NCBI RefSeq assembly: GCF_009908295.1
Contig: NZ_JAAALO010000010.1
Location: 62,001 to 126,000 of the forward strand
Direction of reading: 5' to 3'
DNA length: 64,000 nt
Source of the DNA: Micromonospora rubida
GTDB lineage: Bacteria > Actinomycetota > Actinomycetes > Mycobacteriales > Micromonosporaceae
Shown piece by piece: positions 32,702 to 44,366 of this stretch. The notes under the pieces are model-generated. The model saw nothing but the letters and a program-made list of their open reading frames with translations, did not search any database and had not been told where the DNA came from. Position numbers and translations under genes: made by a program. The first letter of the stretch is position 1. Each line of letters starts with the position of its first letter.

Positions 32702-34081
32702 ATGCCAGCCGACCGTATCGACGCCGTCGTCAGCCTCGCCAAGCGCCGGGGCTTCGTCTTCCCCTCCAGTGAGATCTACGGGGGCACCCGATCGGCGTGG
32801 GACTACGGTCCGCTCGGCGTGGAGCTGAAGGAGAACGTCCGCCGGCAGTGGTGGAAGACCATGGTCCAGCAGCGCGACGACGTCGTCGGCCTGGACTCCG
32901 CGGTCATCCTTTCCCGCAAGGTCTGGGAGGCCAGCGGCCACATCGCCGAGTTCGTCGACCCGCTGACGGAGTGCCAGTCCTGCCACAAGCGGTTCCGCGC
33001 CGACCACCTGGAGGAGGCGTACGCCGAGAAGCACGGCAAGCCGCTGGCCTCGCTGTCGGAGCTGAACTGCCCGAACTGCGGCAACAAGGGCACCTTCACC
33101 GAGCCGAAGATGTTCAACGGCCTGATGAAGACCTACCTCGGCCCGGTGGAGAGCGACGAGGGCATGCACTACCTGCGCCCGGAGACCGCCCAGGGCATCT
33201 TCGTCAACTACAAGAACGTGGAGACGGTCGCCCGCAAGAAGCCGCCGTTCGGCATCGCGCAGACCGGCAAGTCGTTCCGTAACGAGATCACCCCGGGCAA
33301 CTTCATCTTCCGCACCCGCGAGTTCGAGCAGATGGAGATGGAGTTCTTCGTCGAGCCGGGCTCCGACGAGCAGTGGCACGAGTACTGGCTCTCCGAGCGC
33401 TGGAACTGGTACCTCGACCTCGGCCTGTCCGAGGAGAACCTGCGCTTCTACGAGCACCCCAAGGAGAAGCTCTCCCACTACTCGAAGCGCACCGTCGACA
33501 TCGAGTACCGGTTCCGGTTCGGCGGCAGCGAGTTCGCCGAGCTGGAGGGCATCGCCAACCGCACGGACTTCGACCTCTCCACGCACAGCAAGCACTCCGG
33601 CGTCGACCTGTCGTACTTCGACCAGGGCAAGGGCGAGCGCTGGATGCCGTACGTCATCGAGCCGGCCGCCGGCCTCACCCGCGCGGTGCTGGCGTTCCTG
33701 CTGGAGGCGTACGACGAGGACGAGGCCCCGAACACCAAGGGCGGGGTGGACAAGCGCACCGTCATGCGCTTCGACCCCCGGCTGGCCCCGGTCAAGGTGG
33801 CGGTCCTGCCGTTGTCCCGCAACGAGGCGCTGTCCCCGAAGGCCAAGGGCCTCGCCGCCGACCTGCGCAAGCGCTGGGTGGTCGAGTTCGACGACTCGCA
33901 GGCCATCGGCCGCCGGTACCGCCGCCAGGACGAGATCGGCACCCCGTTCTGCGTGACGGTCGACTTCGACACCCTCGACGACGACGCGGTGACCGTGCGG
34001 AACCGGGACACCATGGCCCAGGAGCGGATCTCCCTGGACCAGGTCGAGCGCTACCTGATCGAACGCCTCCCCGGCTGCTGA
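32702..34081 (+). CDS. glyS: Glycine-tRNA ligase (class II, alpha2 type)
   Basis: A 459-residue dimeric glycyl-tRNA synthetase. It charges tRNA-Gly with ATP and glycine. The start KRRGFVFPSSEIYGG is followed by the class-II core. A Cys-rich insertion (CQSCHKRF, CPNCGNKG) may bind zinc. Motif 2 lies in FRNEITPGNFIFRTREFEQ, and the C-terminal anticodon domain ends DQVERYLIERLPGC. AGGAGG lies just before the ATG. No T-box leader is evident in the 159-base upstream gap. Confidence 0.96.
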   Translation: MPADRIDAVVSLAKRRGFVFPSSEIYGGTRSAWDYGPLGVELKENVRRQWWKTMVQQRDDVVGLDSAVILSRKVWEASGHIAEFVDPLTECQSCHKRFRADHLEEAYAEKHGKPLASLSELNCPNCGNKGTFTEPKMFNGLMKTYLGPVESDEGMHYLRPETAQGIFVNYKNVETVARKKPPFGIAQTGKSFRNEITPGNFIFRTREFEQMEMEFFVEPGSDEQWHEYWLSERWNWYLDLGLSEENLRFYEHPKEKLSHYSKRTVDIEYRFRFGGSEFAELEGIANRTDFDLSTHSKHSGVDLSYFDQGKGERWMPYVIEPAAGLTRAVLAFLLEAYDEDEAPNTKGGVDKRTVMRFDPRLAPVKVAVLPLSRNEALSPKAKGLAADLRKRWVVEFDDSQAIGRRYRRQDEIGTPFCVTVDFDTLDDDAVTVRNRDTMAQERISLDQVERYLIERLPGC

Positions 34082-34133
34082 GCACCGTCGACGGGGCCTC
34101 GGCCGGCGCGGGAACGTGCCGGTTGGGGCCCCG

Positions 34134-34139
34134 TACACT
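34134..34139 (+). promoter_or_regulatory. -10 element, leaderless promoter of dusB
   Basis: TACACT, six bases, then the GTG at 34146. No Shine-Dalgarno sequence. Confidence 0.5.
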
Positions 34140-34145
34140 TGTCCG

Positions 34146-35318
34146 GTGACCGCCCCGATCCTGCCCGCGCAGCGTCCGTTGACCCTCGGGCGGCACGAGG
34201 TGTGGCCGCCGGTGGTGCTCGCGCCGATGGCCGGGATCACCAACGTCGGGTTCCGCCGGCTCTGCCGGGAGCAGGGCGGCGGCATCTACGTCTGCGAGAT
34301 GATTACCACGGTCGCGCTGGTCGAGCGGAACCCGAAGACCCTGCGCATGATCGCCTTCGGCGACGACGAGCAGCCACGCAGCCTCCAGCTCTACGGCACC
34401 GATCCGGAGATCACCGCCGCCGCCGTGCGGATCGTGGTGGAGAAGAACCTCGCCGACCACATCGACCTGAACTTCGGCTGCCCGGTCCCCAAGGTCACCC
34501 GCAGGGGCGGCGGGTCGGCCCTGCCCTGGCGACGCCGGCTCTTCGCCCGGCTGGTGAAGGCCGCGGTGGACGCCGCCGCACCCGCCGGGGTGCCGGTCAC
34601 CGTGAAGATGCGCAAGGGCATCGACGACGACCACCTGACGTACGTCGAGGCCGGGCTCGCCGCCCAGGACGCCGGAGTCGTGGCGGTCGCCCTGCACGGT
34701 CGTACGGCCGCCCAGCGCTACTCGGGCACCGCCGACTGGGACGCGATCGCCACCCTCAAGCAGGCCCTCGACGTGCCGGTGCTCGGCAACGGCGACATCT
34801 GGGAAGCCGACGACGCGCTGCGGATGGTCGCCCACACCGGCGTCGACGGGGTGGTGGTCGGGCGGGGCTGCCTGGGCCGGCCGTGGCTCTTCGCCGACCT
34901 GGAGGCCGCGTTCGACGGGCGGCCGGAGCGGCGGCTGCCCACCCTCGGCGAGGTGGCGGCGACCATGCGGCGGCACGCCGAGTTGCTGGTCGACCAGTTC
35001 GTGGCGGGGGCGCGGAACCCGGCCCGGGGCGAGCGGGACGGCTGCACCGACTTCCGCAAGCACGTCGCCTGGTACCTCAAGGGCTTTCCCGTCGGCAGCG
35101 AGCTGCGCCGGTCCCTCGCCATGATCGACAGCCTGGCTCAGCTCGACGACCTGCTGGGCAAGCTCGACCCGGCCGAGCCGTTCCCGGTGGCGACGCTCGG
35201 CCAGCCACGCGGCCGGACGAACTCCCCGGGCAAGGTCTACCTCCCCGAGGGCTGGCTGGCTAGCCGGGACGACGACACCGTGCCCGAGGGCGCGGAACTG
35301 GCCGACTCCGGCGGCTGA
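34146..35318 (+). CDS. dusB: tRNA-dihydrouridine synthase (DusB type)
   Basis: A 390-residue FMN-dependent TIM-barrel enzyme that reduces uridine to dihydrouridine in the tRNA D-arm. Conserved parts: LAPMAGITNVGFRRLC, HIDLNFGCPVPKVTRRGGGSA (with the catalytic Cys), VTVKMRKG, LHGRTAAQRYSG and VVVGRGCLGRPWLF. The GTG at 34146 is supported by a -10 six bases upstream; an ATG at 34116 precedes that promoter and is rejected. Confidence 0.92.
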   Translation: MTAPILPAQRPLTLGRHEVWPPVVLAPMAGITNVGFRRLCREQGGGIYVCEMITTVALVERNPKTLRMIAFGDDEQPRSLQLYGTDPEITAAAVRIVVEKNLADHIDLNFGCPVPKVTRRGGGSALPWRRRLFARLVKAAVDAAAPAGVPVTVKMRKGIDDDHLTYVEAGLAAQDAGVVAVALHGRTAAQRYSGTADWDAIATLKQALDVPVLGNGDIWEADDALRMVAHTGVDGVVVGRGCLGRPWLFADLEAAFDGRPERRLPTLGEVAATMRRHAELLVDQFVAGARNPARGERDGCTDFRKHVAWYLKGFPVGSELRRSLAMIDSLAQLDDLLGKLDPAEPFPVATLGQPRGRTNSPGKVYLPEGWLASRDDDTVPEGAELADSGG

Positions 35319-35321
35319 CCC

Positions 35322-35365
35322 ACGACGAAAGGGCCGGTCCCCGGGTGGGGGCCGGCCCTTGTCGT
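35322..35365. terminator. Bidirectional hairpin between dusB and the C39-like gene
   Basis: AAGGGCCGG and CCGGCCCTT (35329-35337, 35352-35360), with outer ACGAC/GTCGT pairs, between two converging genes. On the plus strand CTT follows the stem. Confidence 0.8.
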
Positions 35366-35373
35366 TGTGGTTG

Positions 35374-36039
35374 TCAGGAGGTGGCGTAGCCGCGGGTGGC
35401 GATCCAGTCGGCGAGGTTGTCGACACTGATCTCATAGCTGGCCTGGTCGGGGTTGGCCGAGTCGGCGATCTTGACGATGCCGCCGTTGTCGCGGTAGCCG
35501 ACGACGCTGATGTAGTGGCCGCCCTCGAACGAGTGGACGCCGCCGTCGGTGTCGGTGGTGGTGCCGGCGATGTTGGCGACGACTGCCCGGCCGTTGTCGA
35601 CGGTGCGGACGACGTCGGCGCGCAGCTTGTCGGTCTGGCCGTTGTCGGCCTTGCCGGTCTTGATCTCGACGCTGCGGTACGCGTCGGCCTTACCGGTCTC
35701 CTTGTTCAGGACAGGGGTGATGTCGTTGATCGAATCAGTCCCGTCCTCGGTGGTACCCATCTCCTTGGCCATGGCGTCGACGCTGATGGCCTTACCCTGC
35801 ACCGACAGGGCGTTACGGGCGGCGGCGGGGCCGCAGTAGTAGAAGTTCGGCTGGGCCTCGTACCGGACATCGAGCTGCCGCTCGCCGGCAGCCTTACGCT
35901 CGGCCTGCACCGACGTGGTGGTGGGGGCCTTCTCGGCCGGGGCCGCCTGGGCGGCGATGGCGGGGGCGGCGATGCCACCGGCGGTGGCGGTGAGGATGCC
36001 GGCGGTGAGGGCGGTCCTGCGGATCAGATCGGTACGCAT
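35374..36039 (-). CDS. Secreted C39-like peptidase
   Basis: A 221-residue exported protein. The signal peptide (RRTALTAGILTATAGGIAAPAIAAQA) has a likely AQA cleavage site near residue 32. The mature part has a papain-like C39 arrangement: Cys in FYYCGPAAARNAL, His in GGHYISVVGY, and Asp in KIADSANPD. It probably cleaves peptides outside the cell; no bacteriocin or ABC exporter gene is nearby. GAGGAG lies ten bases before the ATG. Confidence 0.85.
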   Translation of the reverse strand: MRTDLIRRTALTAGILTATAGGIAAPAIAAQAAPAEKAPTTTSVQAERKAAGERQLDVRYEAQPNFYYCGPAAARNALSVQGKAISVDAMAKEMGTTEDGTDSINDITPVLNKETGKADAYRSVEIKTGKADNGQTDKLRADVVRTVDNGRAVVANIAGTTTDTDGGVHSFEGGHYISVVGYRDNGGIVKIADSANPDQASYEISVDNLADWIATRGYATS

Positions 36040-36773
36040 GGTGGCGTGCTCCTCTGGTCGGGGGACACGCGGCAGTATTCGCCAGGGCAGCGAGGTGTGC
36101 CGCGAGGGGGGTCAGGTTCGGGGGGACGGGCCCGGCGGTCGGGGGACCTGCTCGGGTGTCCGGGGGGTGTAACGGTCCCGGCCGGCCCCGCATTCCGCGG
36201 GGGTCTCGGTTCCGGGGGCTGCCTCGGGCCGGTCTCGCCCGGGTGAACCATGTACAACGCCCCCGACCCCCCACCGATTCCCCCGCCGGGGTAACCGAGC
36301 CCACCCCAAACCACCCCAAACCCCTCAGACCGCCCCCCACTCCTCCCCCTGGCCGCGTTGATCAAGAGGTTTGCGTCTGCGGGGCGGCGGATCCTGACGT
36401 AAACCTCTTGATCAACGCGGCCAGAGCGGGCGGGGCAGGGTGGGGCGGGATGGGTGGCACGATGGCGGCTCCCCGGTGTGTATTTGCGTGTGATATGGCA
36501 AAGGTGAGGTTCGACAGAACCAGCGCGTCAAGAATGCGAGAGGAACGGAGAATTGCGTGATAGTGCGCGTGGAAGCGTTCCCAAAAACCGGTACGGACAC
36601 GGACAGTCGGGATGACTGTGCCAATTGTCACCGACCGGGCCCAGGTCACGCGATGTTCGCTTAGCCTTCGCCCACCGATCGCCGACGACCTCGGATTACC
36701 AGAGGCCGGCCCCGGGGTATGGAGGAACTGAACCTTCGTTAAGTGTCAGTCCCGGCGCGCGTGGGAGGCTCTG
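36040..36773. other. 734-base intergenic region
   Basis: Between the divergent C39-like gene and ppdK. The left half (36040-36350) is G/C-rich and shows no gene. The middle holds hairpin copy B. The right half (36422-36773) is noticeably AT-richer than the rest of the window, with small hairpins such as GGTTC-GACA-GAACC (36508-36521). A 21-codon ORF (36495-36560) has no ribosome-binding site. I read the right half as the promoter and a long structured leader of ppdK, or an unannotated small RNA. Confidence 0.5.
36351..36422. repeat. Dispersed long hairpin repeat, copy B
   Basis: Arms of 27 bases (36351-36377 and 36396-36422) with one G-U compatible mismatch. The inner 19 bases match copy A at 20655-20716. 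The 18-base loop differs from copy A, but its length is the same. This copy lies upstream of both divergent neighbours, so it is not simply a terminator at a gene end. Confidence 0.88.
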
Positions 36774-39509
<2,736 letters not shown>

Positions 39510-39519
39510 CGGCCGGCGT

Positions 39520-39557
39520 CGCCGACCCTCGCAGCCGATCGGCTACGAGGGTCGGCG
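39520..39557. terminator. Hairpin between ppdK and the convergent Roadblock-type gene
   Basis: Twelve-base perfect arms (CGCCGACCCTCG and complement) with further inner pairing (GCCG/CGGC), ten bases after the ppdK stop. Confidence 0.8.
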
Positions 39558-39619
39558 TTGACTGATCGGCGCCGGTCCCGGTGGGTGAGCCGCACGCACC
39601 CCCACCGGGACCGGCGGGC

Positions 39620-40135
39620 TCAGATCGGTGGGCGCCGCCAGCCGGTCACGCGGGACGCGTTGGGGGCCCGGCCGGGCAGCGTCGCCATCGGGGTCCGCAT
39701 GGCCAGCGGCGCGTGCGGGTCCGGCACCGGGACCGGGCCCGGGGCGACCGCCGTGCGCTGCCGGTCGAAGACGGAACCCGTCCGGTCGGCCACCTCACGG
39801 GCCTCCGCGTGCAGTGTCTCCAGGTCGGCGCCGGCTGCGGTGATCAGGGTGAGCAGGGCGTGCCGGCCGGCCGGGTAGGTCACCACGCAACCCCGGGCGG
39901 TGCGCACCATCGTTTCCTGGAACTCGCCGTGCCGCACCGTGTCGGCGACCCGGTTGCCGAGGCCGAAGCTGGCCGCGGCCAGGGCGGCCAGGTGGGTGGC
40001 GTCGGTCGTCGGCAGGTCGCTGGAGATGAGCAGGCCGTCGGTGCCGGCGAGCACCGTGCCGGCGACCTCCGGCCGGCGTCGGCGCAGCCCCCACAACTCC
40101 GTTCCCAGCACCGCGTCAGCGTCCACGAGCGTCAC
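39620..40135 (-). CDS. Roadblock/LC7-like domain protein
   Basis: A 171-residue protein. VAGTVLAGTDGLLISSDLP and THLAALAAASFGLGNRVADTV, then VVTYPAGRHALLTLITAAGADLE, match the actinobacterial Roadblock/LC7 pattern. Such proteins often act with small GTPases and sensor kinases (conservons), none of which is adjacent. The C-terminal 45 residues are Pro-rich. The GTG at 40135 is my choice; an ATG at 40204 would add 23 residues lying in AT-richer, probably untranslated DNA. Confidence 0.7.
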   Translation of the reverse strand: MTLVDADAVLGTELWGLRRRRPEVAGTVLAGTDGLLISSDLPTTDATHLAALAAASFGLGNRVADTVRHGEFQETMVRTARGCVVTYPAGRHALLTLITAAGADLETLHAEAREVADRTGSVFDRQRTAVAPGPVPVPDPHAPLAMRTPMATLPGRAPNASRVTGWRRPPI

Positions 40136-40360
40136 TTCCCGTCGTGCATTCAGATGTGCGGATCTTCGGTAACGTTCTGCTCCGGAAACGCTACCCGCCG
40201 CCATGGCCGCCCGCGACCCCCGTGACGGTCGGCGATCGGTCGACAACTCTCGACTGATCGGCTGTTGCAAAACCCTCACCTTGCCCGCTGAGCCGAGCGG
40301 GCCGCTCCGGCGTAACCTGGGCCCGCGAGTGTGTCGTATCGCCGGTGGAGGGTGGACCGC

Positions 40361-40711
40361 ATGGCCAGCGTCTGGGAAAGTCTGACCGTCGACGCGCGGG
40401 ATCCGGCCCGGCTCGCCCGCTGGTGGGCCGAGGTCCTGGGCTACCAGGTAATCAACGACCAGCCCGCCGAGGTGGAGATCCGGCAGTCCGCCGACCAACT
40501 CCCCGGCATCGTCTTCCTGCCGGTCCCCGACGACCGGCAGGTCAAGAACCGGCTGCACCTCGACCTGCGCCCGGCCGACCAGGAGGCCGAGGTCGAGCGG
40601 CTGGTCGACATGGGCGCCCGGCACGTCGACGTCGGCCAGGGCGACGTCGGCTGGACGGTGCTGGCCGACCCGGAGGGCAACGAGTTCTGCGTGCTGCGGC
40701 AGCGCGGGTAG
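40361..40711 (+). CDS. VOC-family (glyoxalase-like) protein
   Basis: A 116-residue protein with one vicinal-oxygen-chelate domain: LTVDARDPARLARWWAEVLGY, RLHLDLRPADQEAEVERL, and WTVLADPEGNEFCVL at the end. The metal-ligand pattern is only partly present, as in many glyoxalase-like-domain proteins of unknown function. The ATG at 40361 follows GGAGGG by nine bases. dgt starts nine bases downstream. Confidence 0.83.
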   Translation: MASVWESLTVDARDPARLARWWAEVLGYQVINDQPAEVEIRQSADQLPGIVFLPVPDDRQVKNRLHLDLRPADQEAEVERLVDMGARHVDVGQGDVGWTVLADPEGNEFCVLRQRG

Positions 40712-40720
40712 CGGGGCGGC

Positions 40721-41980
40721 GTGAGCGATCTGCCCGGGGGCGGTACCGGCGGCGAGCCGGCCGACGCCGCGCGCTGGGTCGCCGAGCCGCCGAAGGACGC
40801 CGGCCACGGCCGTTCGCCGTACGAGCGGGACCGGGCCCGGGTGCTGCACTCGGCGGCGTTCCGCCGGCTCGCCGCGAAGACCCAGGTGCACGTCGCCGGC
40901 ACCGACGACTTCCTGCGTACCCGGCTGACCCACTCGCTGGAGGTGGCGCAGATCGCCCGGGAGATGGGTGCCCGGCTGGGCTGCGATCCCGACGTGGTGG
41001 ACACCGCCGGGCTGGCCCACGACCTCGGGCACCCGCCTTTCGGGCACAACGGCGAGGCCGAGCTGGACCGGCTCGCCGCGGCCTGCGGTGGCTTCGAGGG
41101 CAACGCCCAGACGCTGCGGGTGCTCACCCGGCTGGAGGCCAAGGTGCTCGGCCCCGACGGCCGCTCCGTCGGGCTCAACCTGACCCGGGCGTCGCTCGAC
41201 GCCTCCGGCAAGTACCCCTGGCCGCGCCGGCCGGGCGAGCGCAAGTTCGGGGTGTACGCCGACGACCGGCCGGTCTTCGACTGGCTGCGCGCCGGCGCCC
41301 CGGCCGGCGGGCGGCGCTGCCTGGAGGCGCAGGTGATGGACTGGGCCGACGACGTGGCGTACTCGGTGCACGACGTCGAGGACGGCATCCACGGCGGACA
41401 TGTCGCCCTGCGCCCGCTGCTGGCCGACCCCGACGAGCGGGCCGCGCTCTGCGCCGACGTGGCCGCCGAGTACTCGGGGGAGTCCCCGGCCGACCTGGGT
41501 GAGGTGCTGGTCGAACTGCTCGCCGACCCGGTGCTCGCCCCGCTCCTCGGGTACGACGGCAGCCACCGCGCCCAGGCCGCGCTGAAGGCCACCACCAGCG
41601 TGCTGACGGGCCGCTTCGTCTCGACCGTGCTGGCCGCCACCGGGGAGCGCTGCGGCCCCGGCCCGCTGCGTCGGTACGCCGCCGACCTGGTGGTGCCGCG
41701 CCCGGTCCGGGCGCAGTGCGCGCTGCTCAAGGGCATCGCGCTGCGCTACGTGATGCGCCGCCCGGGTTCCCGGAGCCGGTACGAGCGGCAGCGGCAGATC
41801 CTCGCGGAGCTGGTCGCGGCCCTGACCCACCGGGCGCCGGAGGCGCTCGACGAGGTCTTCGCCCCGCTGTGGCGGGCTGCCCCGGACGACGCCGTGCGGC
41901 TGCGCGTGGTGATCGACCAGGTTGCCTCGCTCACCGACCCGGCCGCGCTGGCCTGGCACGAGCGGCTGCTCGCCGACTGA
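40721..41980 (+). CDS. dgt: Deoxyguanosinetriphosphate triphosphohydrolase-like protein
   Basis: A 419-residue HD-domain dNTPase. RDRARVLHSAAFRRLAAKTQV, RTRLTHSLEVAQIAREMG and AGLAHDLGHPPFGHNGE give the metal-binding H...HD pattern; WADDVAYSVHDVEDGI supplies the final Asp. It hydrolyses dGTP or other dNTPs to deoxynucleoside plus triphosphate, which affects dNTP pools and mutagenesis. The GTG start lies nine bases after the VOC gene. In many actinobacteria dgt lies close to dnaG, as here, although two genes intervene. Confidence 0.92.
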   Translation: MSDLPGGGTGGEPADAARWVAEPPKDAGHGRSPYERDRARVLHSAAFRRLAAKTQVHVAGTDDFLRTRLTHSLEVAQIAREMGARLGCDPDVVDTAGLAHDLGHPPFGHNGEAELDRLAAACGGFEGNAQTLRVLTRLEAKVLGPDGRSVGLNLTRASLDASGKYPWPRRPGERKFGVYADDRPVFDWLRAGAPAGGRRCLEAQVMDWADDVAYSVHDVEDGIHGGHVALRPLLADPDERAALCADVAAEYSGESPADLGEVLVELLADPVLAPLLGYDGSHRAQAALKATTSVLTGRFVSTVLAATGERCGPGPLRRYAADLVVPRPVRAQCALLKGIALRYVMRRPGSRSRYERQRQILAELVAALTHRAPEALDEVFAPLWRAAPDDAVRLRVVIDQVASLTDPAALAWHERLLAD

Positions 41981-42083
41981 GCCACCGGGCCGGCCGGACG
42001 GCGACGGGCCGCCCGGGGTGGCCGACGGGCCGATCGGCCGACGGGCCGCCGGGCCCGAGCGGTCAGTAGGAAGCCGGGGGGTA

Positions 42084-42099
42084 CTTAGGCTAGCCTAAG
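42084..42099 (+). promoter_or_regulatory. IdeR/DmdR-type iron box overlapping the -10
   Basis: CTTAGGCTAGCCTAAG is a perfect 16-base palindrome matching the core of the actinobacterial iron box (TTAGGTTAGGCTAACCTAA). It contains TAGCCT (42091-42096), which lies seven bases before the ATG at 42104 and is a good -10. Iron-loaded IdeR/DtxR protein bound here would block transcription. Confidence 0.85.
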
Positions 42100-42103
42100 A
42101 AGC

Positions 42104-42934
42104 ATGACGGAGCGTCCGAAGATGGTCACCACCGCCCGGGTCCTGCGGACCGAGCGGCCCACCCCGCACCTGGTCCGGCTGGTGCTCGGCGGCGAGGAGC
42201 TGACCGGCCTGCCGGTGGGCGAGTACACCGACCACTACGTGAAGCTGGTGTTCCCGCCGCCCGGGGTGACCTACCCGGAGCCGGTCGACCTCGCCGCCAT
42301 CCGCCGGGACCTGCCGGCGGAACAGTGGCCCCGGCTGCGGGCCTACACCCTGCGGGCCTGGGATCCGCTGGCCGGCGAGCTGACCATCGACATCGTGCAC
42401 CACGGCGAGGCCGGGGTGGGTGGGCCGTGGGCGGCCCGGCTGCTCCCCGGCGACCCGGTGATGTTCGTCGGCCCCGGCGGGGCGTACGCGCCGAGCCCGG
42501 CCGCCGACTGGCACCTGCTGGTGGGCGACGAGAGCGCCCTGCCGGCGATCGCCTCCGCCCTGGAGCGGCTGCCGCTCGACGCCCCCGCGAAGGTCTTCGT
42601 CGAGGTCGCCGACGCCGCCGACGAGCAGCCGCTGCCCAGCCCGGGCGCGGTGGAGCTGACCTGGCTGCACCGGGGCGACCGGCCGGTCGGTGCGGCGCTG
42701 GTGGCGGCCGTGGCGGCGCTGGACTTCCCGCCCGGCGACGTGCACGCCTTCGTGCACGGCGAGGCGACCTTCGTCCGCGAGCTGCGCCGGCTGCTGCGCG
42801 TCGAGCGCGCCGTGCCGCGCGAGCGGCTGTCGATCTCCGGCTACTGGCGGCGCGGCATGGACGACGAGGGCTGGCGCTCCAGCAAGGCGGACTGGAACCG
42901 TCAGGTCGAGGCGGAGGAGACCATCGTCGCCTGA
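42104..42934 (+). CDS. Siderophore-interacting protein (ferric-siderophore reductase family)
   Basis: A 276-residue FAD/NAD(P)H-type protein of the ViuB/SIP family. RAYTLRAWDPLAGELTIDIVHHG is the FAD-binding strand, GPWAARLLPGDPVMFVGPGG follows, and the NAD-domain ends in SGYWRRGMDDEGWRSSKADW. It reduces ferric siderophores in the cytoplasm to release iron. The iron box and leaderless promoter just upstream show that it should be expressed under iron starvation. No siderophore transporter is adjacent. Confidence 0.93.
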   Translation: MTERPKMVTTARVLRTERPTPHLVRLVLGGEELTGLPVGEYTDHYVKLVFPPPGVTYPEPVDLAAIRRDLPAEQWPRLRAYTLRAWDPLAGELTIDIVHHGEAGVGGPWAARLLPGDPVMFVGPGGAYAPSPAADWHLLVGDESALPAIASALERLPLDAPAKVFVEVADAADEQPLPSPGAVELTWLHRGDRPVGAALVAAVAALDFPPGDVHAFVHGEATFVRELRRLLRVERAVPRERLSISGYWRRGMDDEGWRSSKADWNRQVEAEETIVA

Positions 42935-43010
42935 CCGACCCCGCTCCCGCTGATCAATCGGGCCCCGGCCGGGCTTGTTTCATTCGCCGTCATGACATAG
43001 ACACACGAAC

Positions 43011-44285
43011 ATGAGAAACCGCTACCGGGGGGCCGGGCTGCTGGCCCTCGCCGCCCTTGCCGCCCTCGCCGTGGCACCCACTCCCGCCGCCGCCGGCCCT
43101 TCCCCGGCCGCCGACCCGTCGGCCGGAGTGGCTCGCGACCTCGCCGGCGAGGCGGCGCCGCTGGCCGCGTTCGACGCGTACACCGTGTTCAACGTGCCGG
43201 CCGACGACGGCACCCGGGACCGCAGCATCGAGGACGAGATCGTCCGGCTGGCCGACGGCGCGCCGGCCGGGGGGTACATCCGGGGTGCGATGTTCAGCTG
43301 GACCTCGCCGGTGGTCGCCGAGGCGCTGAAGCGGGCGGCGGCCCGGGGCGTGGTGGTCCGGCTGGCGGTCGACCGGGAGGGCGACGGCAACGTCAACCTC
43401 GACCCGGCCAACGCGGCCGTGGTGACCCTGCGCGGGGCCGGCCTGGACGACCTGGTCTTCTGCGGCACCTCGTCGGCGTCGGTGGCCGGGTCGAGCGCGT
43501 GCGTCGCCAACCACGCCAACTCGATCAACCACAACAAGTTCTTCACCTTCTCCACGTCCGGGACGATGAAGCGGGTGGTCCTGGTCTCCTCGCAGAACCT
43601 GACGTTCTCGCAGAACAACCTGTTCAACAACGCCGTGGTCGTGCACGGCGACTACGACCTGTACGACCACTTCACCCGCTACTTCAACGAGCTGCGCGCC
43701 GAGCGGAAGAACAACAACTTCTTCTCCGCCGCCGACGGGTACTACAAGTCGCCCACCACAGCGGTGACCGTCTACCACTCGCCGCGGGCCGCCGGCGACA
43801 CGGTCGACAACGTGCTGAGCTACGTCACCACGTACGAGAGCGGGTGCGCGATCGACGTGGCCCAGGCGATGTTCACCGACGCCCGCCCCGCGGTCGCCAC
43901 CGAGTTGCTGCGCATCGCCCGGCTCGGCTGCAAGGTCCGGGTGGTCTACGGCGAGATGGGCGACCAGGTGTACGGCATCCTGCGCGGCTCGGCGAACGTG
44001 TCGCTGAAGAAGTACTGGGACGCCGAGACGGGCAACGTCGACGGCCGGACGGTCACCGTGCACTCGAAGTACCTGGTGGTGAAGGGCAACTACAACGGCG
44101 CGTCGGGGCGGAACATCGTCTTCACCGGCTCGCACAACCTGACCGGCCCGTCGCTCGTGAACCACGACGAGACGTTCCTCAAGATCGAACACCCGACGGT
44201 CTCGGCCGGCTACCAAGCCAACTTCACCACCCTCTGGGGCCGGGCGAAGTGCGTCAATCCCGCCAACGGGAGCTGCGTCTACTGA
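43011..44285 (+). CDS. Secreted phospholipase D-like protein
   Basis: A 424-residue exported protein with a signal peptide (LLALAALAALAVAPTPAAA). Two PLD-type repeats are visible: HNKFFTFSTSG...SSQNLT, and HSKYLVVKGNYNG...GSHNLTG. Both keep His and Lys, but the Asp of HxKxxxxD is replaced (Ser and Lys). The phosphodiester chemistry may still work or the substrate may differ. Several Cys may form disulfides. It lies 76 bases after the SIP gene and probably has its own promoter. Confidence 0.87.
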   Translation: MRNRYRGAGLLALAALAALAVAPTPAAAGPSPAADPSAGVARDLAGEAAPLAAFDAYTVFNVPADDGTRDRSIEDEIVRLADGAPAGGYIRGAMFSWTSPVVAEALKRAAARGVVVRLAVDREGDGNVNLDPANAAVVTLRGAGLDDLVFCGTSSASVAGSSACVANHANSINHNKFFTFSTSGTMKRVVLVSSQNLTFSQNNLFNNAVVVHGDYDLYDHFTRYFNELRAERKNNNFFSAADGYYKSPTTAVTVYHSPRAAGDTVDNVLSYVTTYESGCAIDVAQAMFTDARPAVATELLRIARLGCKVRVVYGEMGDQVYGILRGSANVSLKKYWDAETGNVDGRTVTVHSKYLVVKGNYNGASGRNIVFTGSHNLTGPSLVNHDETFLKIEHPTVSAGYQANFTTLWGRAKCVNPANGSCVY

Positions 44286-44366
44286 CCGGGCGACTCCTCC
44301 GGCGCCACCCGGAGCGGGCGTCGTCGTCGGCGCAGGGCAGGATGTGGGGCCGAGGGGGTGTGGTGG

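Noticed and set aside
36495..36560. A 21-codon ORF in the ppdK leader
   Set aside because: No ribosome-binding site and no leaderless -10; kept only as part of the leader description.
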